Positions 55,448-64,000 of a DNA stretch of 64,000 bases are shown here, in pieces. The notes under the pieces were generated by a model that worked only from the letters and a program-made list of their open reading frames with translations, had not been told where the DNA came from and did not search any database. Each line of letters starts with the position of its first letter. Position 1 is the stretch's first letter. The DNA lies in assembly GCF_030269925.1 (NCBI RefSeq), contig NC_085116.1:1178001-1242000 (forward strand), in the 5' to 3' direction. The stretch is from Bombyx mori. Its lineage: Eukaryota > Arthropoda > Insecta > Lepidoptera > Bombycidae. Position numbers and translations under genes: made by a program.

Positions 55448-55789
55448 TTTTTCTCGCAAGGCACGCACCGCCTTTTTATACTAGCCGGCGCAGCTGGCTT
55501 ATGAGTCACTTCTGTTGCACGAGTGGAACGACACGGCCGGCGCACCCGGCTTGTGTGAGTCACGCCTGTTGCACGTGATGTTTATTAGAAATATTGTTAA
55601 CGCCGTCATATATATGCAAGCTTATCTTGAAAATTTCGTAAACGAGATTCAGGCATCTATCAAATATCTTGTGTTTTGTAACGGCTACCGCCACAGTAAC
55701 CATTTGAAAAAAAAAAGGTACGGTCAGCAAACAAAACAAACAAAACGTCGATTTTTTTATAAACTGTCTTCAATTCCCGACGAATATTT

Positions 55790-56042
55790 TTTTATTTATT
55801 TTTTATTGCTTAGATGAGTGGACGAGCTCACAGCCCACCTGGTGTTAAGTGGTTACTGGTGCCCATAGACATCTATAACGTAAATGCGCCACCCACCTTG
55901 AGATATAAGTTGTAAGGTCTCAGGTATAGTTACAACGGCTGCCCCACCCTTCAAACCGAAACGCATTACTGCTTCACGGCAGAAATAGGCAGGCTGGTGG
56001 TACCTACCCGTGCGGACTCACAAGAGGTCCTACCACCAGTAA
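55790..56042 (-). mobile_element. SINE, short class
   Basis: Well preserved from TTTTTTATTGCTTAGATGAG to CCTACCACCAGTAA; head absent. Confidence 0.85.
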
Positions 56043-56787
56043 GAATCGTTTTATTACATCATTAAAAAACGTCCGACAAGCGCTCAGCTCACCTGATGTT
56101 AATCAGTTCCCGCAGCTCACGGCAACGTACAGTGAATGCTGTCGGAAGCCTTGACATATTACATAGTAACCGCAGTTGTAATCGACTACAATTCACACAA
56201 TACCTTTAGATTTAGAACATTCACGGATATTCAAGACGAAAGATATTCATATAATAACTGGTACATGCCGTCAGGACTTGAATTCTAGTGTCGCAGCATC
56301 ATCTGATGATGTCTCGCAACGTGTCTTTTGGTTAGAATAGTCGCGAAGATCCTACAGAGCTGTTTTACTTGACAGATCTAACCGGCTCAGTTCCTTGTGT
56401 TATTCATTAGTAGTTTTTAATAAGGCACTCTTAATATCTTTTAATGGAAGATAGCCTATGCTAGAGTCCTGTCAGTTTAAAACAAACCTAATCCATCTTT
56501 GTTATATCGCAAACAATTATTCATATGTAACGGCACGTAGAGTCAAGGGATAGCTCTTTGATGTCAGAAGTGCCACATTCGACGAGACTAAACTGATTTA
56601 TTTACAACGCCTACAGGAATAGATGATGTATAGATGCCGTAGATAATATTATAATTGGCGTAGATGTGACGTATTTTTTATTCGTATTCAAAGGTAATAT
56701 TAGTGTTCCTCTTTTATTAATTAGAACGGAAGACAGTTTTCGTTTTAATAATATAATAATAATAATAATAAATGTACAACACTATAT
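56043..56787. other. Unique DNA
   Basis: A decayed SINE-like tail may lie at 56075-56130 (CTCAGCTCACCTGATGTTAAT). A short (AAT)n run at 56748-56772. No gene. Confidence 0.3.
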
Positions 56788-57122
56788 TAAAATTATCACT
56801 AATTCATCGAGAAAAAACACTAAGATGTGTGTTAAATGTAGCAGGAATAACAACGAAAAAGTTGGCAACATCATCAACTTAAATAAAAAAAAAAAATCTG
56901 TTAAAAATAAATATATTATAATAATAATAATATTTTTGTTGTTTATATGACTGTACAAATGTGTTGAGCGTTTACTTAGTTATTTGATTAGTTTTGACAA
57001 TAAAATTATCACTAATTCATCGAGAAAAAACACTAAGATGTGTGTTAAATGTAGCAGGAATAACAACGAAAAAGTTGGCAACATCATCAACTTAAATAAA
57101 AAAAAAAATCTGTTAAAAATAA
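56788..57122. repeat. Near-perfect 122-bp direct duplication
   Basis: 56788-56910 and 57001-57122 are identical by eye except for one A in a homopolymer, and are separated by a 90-bp AT-rich spacer. Both contain MCVKCSRNNNEKVGNIINLN as an open frame. No element recognised. Confidence 0.9.
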
Positions 57123-57934
57123 TTTCAAATATAATAGAATTCACAAAAAATTGCCATTTCATTTGATTAACTTTTGTAAACAATATACATACATATTTGT
57201 TGACTAATTTGAGACAATTTAATTGTTGATATATTTTCAGTCTGTTCCAAGAGTTCATACATATCAGCGCGCATGTTAGGACTGTGAATGTCTGAATGGT
57301 GATCAACTACTATGCGAGTATGAGCTGTTATTTTCTAATCTTAGGAAAATGTTCGATTCAACTTGTGGCTCATCATTTCTAGCTGAAAGTTTTTACTGCC
57401 GAATTTTTCAGAAAAAGTATTGTACGTGTAGTATGCACGTAAAAAAATATGGTTACTTCTCGCCATAATACACCATGACGAAACGACAGGACTCCTAAGC
57501 CTTCACCGGGTCGCGGATCCGCCTTGTGGCTGGGTACTTTCAATTAACAATCCATTAACTAGAGAGTACAAGCATGGGTTAATGAGATTGTATTATTTAT
57601 GATCTGATGTGTTATGAGAACACGGACGTAATTACTTTTGAGATATTTTGAGCTATTCATAATTGTTCGTAGTTAATTAATATTGGCATAGCTTATTTAA
57701 AATGGGTTAAATGTCGAATTTGTAACAGGTTCATTGATTAAAAATGAAAACCGCGAAGTTTGATTGTTTTCTCTCTACAAATAGTCTGGGTAGTTGGATA
57801 AGCGCTTCCTTTATCTTCAACGGAGTTTTGTATTTAGAGTTCACACGCTCGTGAAGTCTAATAAAATGTACAATAATAGTACTAATTGAAGAAATTGAAA
57901 TGTAAATTATACGCAAAATATAGTTCAAATAATT
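57123..57934. other. Unique DNA
   Basis: Nothing recognised. Confidence 0.3.
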
Positions 57935-58300
57935 TATTCCTGCCCTTCTCCCAGTCATCTGGCAGGCAACATGTTTTCTCCTTCCATACTCTTCTATCAT
58001 ATACCATTTCTTAGCTCACTCCCCTCTTACACGTATCATCTTTCACGCAATCCATCCATTTCTTCTTAGGTCTACCTCTTCCTCTATATCCTTCCACATT
58101 CATAGTTAACATTCTTTTACCAACCTCATTTTCATTTCGTCTCATCACATGTCCATATCATCCCAAACGCGCACTTCTCAGCTTCTCTGTCACAGGTGCC
58201 ATTTTCAGACTTCCTCTAACATATTCATTCCGTATTCTATCCATTCTCGTTACTCCACACATCCATCGCAACATTCGCATCCCTGCTGCATGCATCGCCA
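57935..58300 (-). pseudogene. RTE-like LINE C-terminus
   Basis: Complement of the 33985-34365 family, covering the RWMCGVTRMDRIRNEY, RSARLGWYGHVMRRNENEV and GRGRPKKKWMDCVKDD blocks. 5'-truncated, no catalytic core. Confidence 0.75.
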
Positions 58301-59130
58301 TCGCACCATGCCATAATTATTCCGACAGTGACAGCGTTGCCCAAATTATTATTACCGGCTTTACATCAACTAAATGGTTCAGGAATCAGCAGTTAGAAGA
58401 TGGTTCTGACCGCACGCATATAAGTCAAAGTCTTATGGATAAGACGACCGGTGTACTTGTAATAAACGAGGAGACAATGACCATGTTTTAATTACGTAGC
58501 CAGGTATGAATTTTAACTAATAAAAGCGTATATACTTAATAGACTATATGTTCACGAATGACTTCCGCACTTATCTGCGGGCGGTGGCTTAAACAGTCCT
58601 GCTCTGAAACATCAACGACTATTTTAATTACCTCTCGCTTAGCCAATCTACCTATCAGAGCTACGAGCCAAAGCATCCAGTACCTAGTTAATTGAAAATA
58701 CTTTTTAAAAAATATAACAGGTTTCTTAGAAACATAAAAGAAATTAAACATCCGAATTTGAAAAAATTATAATGATAAAAGTACGTTATTAATAAGCTTT
58801 TATTATCTTCATACGTATGTATGTTAGTATGTAACGGAATCTTTGAACATGATTTTGACCCCTTTCAAAACGTCGGATTAACTCAAAATTTGGCATACTT
58901 ATTAAGGACTGATAACAATTCAATATTTTAAGCAGTTTGATCCGTTATCCTTACTAGGATAATCAAGATTAACGATTTTTTGTTTTCTTTAGACTCGAAG
59001 TGTCTGCGTCAAGACCAAGAAGGGAAACTACCAGGCGCGTCGATTACCTATTTCTCGGATAATTTACCGCCTGATTCAGATGATTCAAAAATTGAAAAAT
59101 TGAAAAAAAATAATTAAATTCAACTAAAAA
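58301..59130. other. Unique DNA
   Basis: A decayed SINE head (AAGTCTTATGGATAAGACG) near 58427-58450 without body. No gene. Confidence 0.3.
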
Positions 59131-59415
59131 ATGAAAAACAAATAATAGTTTTAAAAAACTAAAAAAATACGCTTTTATAGAAAATCCAACTAAAAAATAA
59201 AAAATTAATTTTAATAAATTTGAATTGAAAGCATGGGGTGTATCAATAGTTATAAATATTTTGATAATATCCTGAAAAGCACCCCACGCATTTTTTAAAT
59301 AAAATCATTATTTCTTACAGTATTTTTAATTTCAATTTATTAAAATTTATTTTCTATTTTTTAGTTGGATTTTCTATAAAAGCGTATTTTTTTTAAACGA
59401 TTATTTATTTTTTAT
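59131..59415. mobile_element. Foldback (long inverted repeat) element
   Basis: Arms 59161-59230 and 59330-59393 are complementary with few mismatches (AAAAAAATACGCTTTTATAG; ATCCAACTAAAAAATA). Within the centre GCATGGGGTG (59231) pairs with CACCCCACGC (59280), and TATCAA with TTGATA. Looser pairing extends outwards to about 59131 and 59415. Could be a MITE; no target duplication found. Confidence 0.7.
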
Positions 59416-59492
59416 TTTAATTCGTGAAAGATTCAAACATCAATGAAAGTAGCAGCAGCACGCTTTAATATTTCCGTAAAAAAATTTAAATT

Positions 59493-59740
59493 GTTTTTAA
59501 TCCTTAGATGTATTGACGAGCTTACGGCTCACCTGGTGTTATGTGATTACCGCAGCCCATAGAAATCTACGTAAATCCCGCCACCCACCTCGAAATATGA
59601 GTTGTAAGGTCTCAGTTTTAACAGTACAGCGGCTGCCCTGCTCTTCAAATCGAAACGCATTACTGCTTCACGGTAAAAATAGGCAGGGCGGTGGTTCCTA
59701 CCCGTACGGACTCACAAGACGTCCTACCATCAATAATAGT
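59493..59740 (-). mobile_element. SINE, short class, diverged
   Basis: From the CTTAGATGTATTGACGAGC tail block to CGTCCTACCATCAATAA; boundary as in the other short copies. Confidence 0.75.
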
Positions 59741-60159
59741 CGCTTGAATAGCAATTGTCTATTTGATTATAGCTCAATTAAATAAATAGTTCCTAATATA
59801 GTTTTATACGGATTTTGCATCTACCCGTAATCGAGAAAGATCCTCGATTCTCAAAATATCTTCAGCAAACACATGAAGGGCCTTTGCTTTTTTCATTTAC
59901 ACATTTTTTTTGTATTGTAATGCGTGAAAGTGTCATCGTATTTCATTTTGTGCCGGATCACTTAGCTCAGCGCTGTTTCCAATGTTCCACGGTGTAATAT
60001 CGTGGTCAAAGTTTCAACTTATATGTCCGATAAATTTATTTATTTATAAACCTATTACATTTATATTTATCTATTAAATATACGCTTCAAAGTGAATTCT
60101 CCCTATTATTATTTTAATAGGCATCGAAAGCTCATGACTGAATCACGTCATTTCCCTTC
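59741..60159. other. Unique DNA
   Basis: Nothing recognised. Confidence 0.3.
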
Positions 60160-60451
60160 CGATCCACTAACGGTGCTTTTAGGTACTCCAAGCACCGGTC
60201 ATCGTCCTCATCGAACCCATCACTTGCGATGAAGGGCTCGGCGAGTAAATTAACCCAAAGACACAGCCCACTAAGTTTTACGCTTCTGAGTGGGTCGCGT
60301 TTCCGATCCAATAGTAGATTCTGCGAAACACTGCTGTTGCTAGAGTTAGTGTTAGCAACGACAGGTTTAAGCCCGTGATCTCATCTACTAGTTCGGTGAA
60401 TCTAGAATAACGCCTCGAAGTTACTAGAATAGGTAGTAATAAAAAATAAAA
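60160..60451 (+). mobile_element. Jockey-type LINE 3' end
   Basis: Starts in ORF2 C-terminal DNA (GATCCACTAACGGTGC, AGCACCGGTCATCGTCC, GGCGAGTAAATTAACCC), then the 3' UTR with GTGGGTCGCGTTTCCGATCC, ending in a degenerate A-rich tail. Confidence 0.75.
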
Positions 60452-61034
60452 ATGGCTGAATCTGATGTTATATGATCGCCAGGTCACCAATCGATGCAAC
60501 AGTGTGAATACCATTACCCACCTATGACGTAAGATTGAGGCCTTATGCTGCATTGCTATTTGACCTTCAAATTATACAATCATGGGCATAAAACTGTGGT
60601 CCCATCCTTGCGGGCCGGTGATATAAGCTACCACTGGTATATGTGATAGAAATGTGGTTCTAAGAATTGCGCTGTGTTCTTATACGCATTTCTGCTTATT
60701 CACAGCTGAATAAGCTACCATTATGAAGTTCCTCTGACCATGGAGTCTATTACCAATAATGACTGTATCTGCCTGTGCTACGATCTCGTACGACAATGGA
60801 CTCGTACCCAACACTAGTGGCCACTGGCCGGCCTGCGTTGTCCAGATAGTGTCCGATGATTTAACGCTCAACTTTTGACACAACTAAGCTTTTTGGACAC
60901 GGCCGCCTCTTGCCTATAAATAACGTCTTACGTGAACCCGTGACTGCGGCGCCAAACATAACATTAAAGCGATTCCGATCTGACTGATTTGTGAAGTCTA
61001 CAAACAATGATCATCGTCATAATGTTTTTCATTA
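60452..61034. other. Unique DNA
   Basis: Possible very old SINE traces at 60480-60640. No gene. Confidence 0.3.
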
Positions 61035-61769
61035 TCTATATATTAATACGTGAAGCAAAAACTTTGTACCCCTTTTTAAGAAAATTGCGCGCGGATGGAG
61101 GTATATGAAATTTCCCACAGTCATAGAGAAGGAGTGCAGAATGCTATTTTTTTTTCTAAATAGTGCATTAAAAATACGTTACATTAATAATAAAAACATT
61201 GCACACACTACCATGTATTAGACACATCATCATCATCATCATCTTAGGCCTTACAGCCCAGGGTGGGCCTTAGCCTGGTCCAGTATGTCTCTCCAGACTG
61301 CTCTGTTCAGGGCTTTCTCCTTCCAGTTCTTGACGCCGATATTTTTGAGGTCGCGCTCCACGCCATCCAACCATCGAAGTTTGGGTCTGCCACGACTTCT
61401 GCGGCCCTCTGGTTTGCCATAGAGCAATTGTCTTGGCATTCTGGTACTCTCCATTCGAACCACATGTCCTGCCCATCGTAGGCGTCCAATCTTTATAGTT
61501 GTTATGATGTTAGGATCTTTGTAAACATCATAAACACACACATATATAATGTATTCTTTGTTTATTGTCAAACTTTTGTTATTATTTAAAGTCTTTGGGC
61601 AAATTGAGAATAGGTTAATATTGTTTATCTTTAATATTATTTGTATATCTTGTCTTGGCGAAATCTGTGATTATAGAAATAATAGTCTTTGACAATATAA
61701 CCATAATATTGTTCATACTTATAATTACAATTAATTATAGTCGAATTTCGACTACTGCGGGACCACTAG
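61035..61769 (+). mobile_element. Helitron-like element, family 3, interrupted
   Basis: A|TCTATATATTAATACGTGAAG ... perfect stem AGTCGAA/TTCGACT, about 12 nt, CTAG|T. Compared with the copy at 13117-13536 it has an extra about 305 bp (61229-61533) from an RTE-like LINE. Confidence 0.85.
61229..61533 (-). pseudogene. RTE-like LINE C-terminus nested in a Helitron
   Basis: Open minus frame: RLRWAGHVVRMESTRMPRQL, GRRSRGRPKLRWLDGVERDL, WRDILDQAKAHPGL then stop, ending in (GAT)n on the sense strand, a trinucleotide tail as in RTE LINEs. Only the last about 90 codons; otherwise uninterrupted. Confidence 0.8.
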
Positions 61770-62584
61770 TTTAATTATTAGCGTTCGATGATTAGCTGTA
61801 GTAGTGAGTGAGTAACACCGCTGCACTAAGTGAAGTAATGACACAATTGACCACTGTTAAGGCGTACTGTTAAATCCAGGACTGTTATCGTTTAAAACAA
61901 AATTCCTTTTATATGCTCATAGTGACTTGTACCATAAGAAAAATGTATATATTTCGGGCGTCCGCGATAAACCACGGCTGTTCATATATCAAGTATTTGT
62001 TTGAGGGCGCACTTTCAGTGATTTGTGGCGTCCACCCATCCTTAAGCCTTTCTTATGGTTCATTGTTCTAAAGACGTAACGCATTGGACATTGCCATTTC
62101 TTCAGAAGTTTTCATCGCAACTTCCGGTGTCAGTTATATTGCTTAATGATTGGTAAACTCCCTGAGATTTAGATTGCCATAATAGTCTATTCAACTTCTT
62201 CATTTTTGAAGTGAAACTTTTTTAAGCGCGTTGAGAGTAAAATTTAACACGCGACAGATTCGTTACGGCAAGAGAGAAAAGATACAATGTAGGAAGAGTG
62301 AGAGAGAGAGTCCCAAGTTCTAAGACTTAATGTAGGTGGAATAACATGTTACAAAGTCTTACGAGTGGATGGAATCATAATAGAAAGAATGCTATAAACG
62401 TTTAAGATTCATTGGTGGGGATTGACAGGAGATGCTCTGTCCTTTTTCCACAAACCGAGTTTCAATTTGAAAAATTGTCTTGAATGTGAAATTTCTATAC
62501 AACGTAGCGTGCTCTTCGTTGAGCATAAACTAGAAACGATAACAGCCTCCTTATTTCTAGATAGAATTATATTTCCGTTTTAGT
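61770..62584. other. Unique DNA
   Basis: A short GAGAGAGAGAG run at about 62301. No gene recognised. Confidence 0.3.
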
Positions 62585-62833
62585 TGTTATTTTTTTGTGT
62601 TGCTTAGGTTGATGGAGCCCATGGCCTACCTGGTGTTAAGCGGTTACCGCAGCCCATAGACATCTACAACGTAAATGCCGCCACCCACCTTGAGATATAA
62701 GTTCTAAGGTCACAGTATAGTTACAACGGCTGTTCCACCCTTCAAGCCGAAACGCATTACTGCTTTACGGCAGAAATAGACAGGGTGGTGGTACCTATCC
62801 GTGCGGACTCACAAGAGGTCCTACCACCAGTAG
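62585..62833 (-). mobile_element. SINE, short class
   Basis: TTGCTTAGGTTGATGGAGCC to GTCCTACCACCAGTA; body intact, head absent. Confidence 0.85.
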
Positions 62834-63211
62834 TATTATTTAAGATTAGATTTGATGAGGCAATGTGAACATGTCGGTCGGCATTCATATTTGTAAATAC
62901 GATTTAGTCTCCCATAAGAATATAACGAAGACAATCTTTGATGTCATATTCGTCTTATTGTAGAGCATCCTTTCGAGCGCACAATGTCGCTATTTCCTAT
63001 TTGTTGTGTAAATACATTGAATTGTGAATGTTTGGATACGGCGTAGTTCCTGTTTATATCATCGGGTTCGATGTTACAAATTTAAAACAGGGTAAGGTGT
63101 TTTTGAAAGTATGAACGAAATCTAAGTCTTATAGGTTATTGTACACATAAATAGCTGTACTACTGAACATGGTACTCAACAACAACAACATGGTAGTACT
63201 CAACAACATTT
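62834..63211. other. Unique DNA
   Basis: A short CAACAACAACA duplication at about 63178-63210 just before the next SINE. Nothing else. Confidence 0.3.
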
Positions 63212-63612
63212 GAAGTCGTCGTGGCCTAACGGATAAGACGTCCGGTGTATTCGTGTTGAGCGATGCTCCGGTGTTCGAATCGCAGGCGGATACCAATTTT
63301 TCTAATGAAATACGTATTCGACAAATGTTCACGATTGACTTCCACGGTGAAGGAGTAACATCATGTAATAAAAATAATTAGCGTAATTACTGGTGGTAGA
63401 ACCTCTTGTGAGTACGCGCGGGTGGGTACCACAGCAAGTACCAAGCAGTAATGTGTTTCGGTTTGAAGGGTGGGGCCGCCGTTGTAACTATACTTGAGAC
63501 CTTAGAACTTATATCTCAAGATGGGTGGCGCATTTACGTTGTGGATGTCTATGGGCTCCAGTAACCACTTAACACCTGTGAGCTAGTCCACCCATCTAAG
63601 CAATAAAAAACA
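63212..63612 (+). mobile_element. Full-length tRNA-headed SINE
   Basis: GTCGTCGTGGCCTAACGGAT (A box), GTGTTCGAATCG (B box), body with a deletion around GTACCACAGCAAG, tail AAGCAATAAAAAACAATAAA. The doubled CAATAAA in the tail suggests a CR1-style repeat terminus. Confidence 0.88.
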
Positions 63613-63744
63613 ATAAAAAAAAAATTTAGGTTCACCAATGACTTCTACAATTGCAGAAACTGATTTGGAAGTAACTGAATCGTAAATGAATGTAACTGAA
63701 TCAAATCGCGAGTCTATCCGCCGGGCTATGTGGATGGGAGTTCT

Positions 63745-63858
63745 TTTTTTTTATTGCCTTTGTGGGTAGACGAGCATACGGCCCACCTGATGGTGAGTGG
63801 TTACCGTCGCTCATGGACGTCAGCAATGCCAGGGGCAGAGCCAAGCCGCTGCCTACCA
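63745..63858 (-). mobile_element. CR1-like LINE 3' tail
   Basis: TTTTTATTGCCTTTGTGGG, GAGCATACGGCCCACCTG, GCCAGGGGCAGAGCCAAGCC, CTGCCTACC. Well preserved; same family as 31336-31622. Confidence 0.8.
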
Positions 63859-64000
63859 TAAAATTCGTTGCAGAGAAAATTCTAAAACTACCACATCATA
63901 AATTTTGTTCATCCACAAAAATATTTTGATCGTATCGCCAGAGCTTTCTTTCGGCCACCCCTGACGCAGTGATGACCGCTCCAGCCCCAATAAAAACATA

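Larger units (their letters stand above)
47989..55608 (-). mobile_element. Gypsy-like LTR element, young, defective, mosaic interior
   Basis: Two 364-bp LTRs start TG and end CA, with a 4-bp target duplication TATA at 47985-47988 and 55609-55612. I found no difference between the LTRs. The sense strand is minus: the TATA box and gag/pol remnants all point that way. The interior (48353-51435) is only 3.1 kb and lacks most of pol. The remnants are out of normal order and a SINE is embedded. The Jockey-type LINE in the 5' LTR adds 3.8 kb. A 4-bp TATA-type duplication fits gypsy-group elements with TATA-rich targets. A TCAGAAGTGAGAT stretch just inside the 5' LTR partly resembles a tRNA-Leu primer site, but it lacks the TGG start. 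Confidence 0.9.
51436..55608 (-). repeat. 5' LTR, split by a LINE
   Basis: LTR parts 51436-51649 and 55459-55608 rejoin to the same 364 bp as the 3' LTR once the LINE and one copy of its 11-bp duplication are discounted. The break lies about 20 bp downstream of the TATA box on the sense strand, so the promoter is cut off from its transcribed region. Confidence 0.92.

Overview
This window looks like nuclear DNA of a lepidopteran, most likely a silkworm (Bombyx). It is AT-rich and packed with tRNA-Arg-headed SINEs, 3' tails of Jockey-, CR1-, RTE- and R1-like LINEs, Helitron-like elements (A|TC...CTAG|T) and a gypsy-like LTR element. I found no host gene, rRNA, free tRNA or CRISPR array that I could defend. 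The species call rests on my recognition of these repeat families and was not checked by a search.

Layout: 1-36 kb is unique AT-rich DNA peppered with short, mostly 5'-truncated LINE and SINE copies and Helitron-like elements. At 36.1-38.5 kb lies a young, 5'-truncated R1-clade LINE on the minus strand, with an open 615-codon reverse transcriptase frame and an unbroken 84-base poly(A) tail. 38.7-46 kb is again mostly unique. 46.09-46.39 kb holds exactly 300 bp of unbroken purine-pyrimidine alternation. At 47.99-55.61 kb is the centrepiece: a minus-strand gypsy-like LTR element with two 364-bp LTRs that look identical, TG...CA ends and a TATA target duplication. Its interior is a scrambled mosaic of gag, protease and integrase remnants that also carries a SINE with an embedded R1 segment. 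Its 5' LTR was later split by a 3.8-kb Jockey-like LINE with an intact 960-codon endonuclease/reverse transcriptase ORF. 55.6-64 kb returns to repeats in unique DNA, including a 122-bp near-perfect local duplication, a long foldback and a Helitron interrupted by an RTE fragment.

How the parts relate: several parasites appear to share machinery. The SINE 3' end resembles the 3' end of the CR1-like LINE. The many short Jockey-type tails match the 3' end of the LINE at 51.65-55.45 kb. Nesting gives relative ages: LINE in LTR, R1 segment in SINE inside the LTR element, SINE in LINE, CR1-like in RTE-like LINE, LINE in TIR element, and RTE in Helitron. One half of the SINE inside the LTR element shows a strong excess of T-to-C differences on the plus strand, meaning A-to-G on its sense strand.
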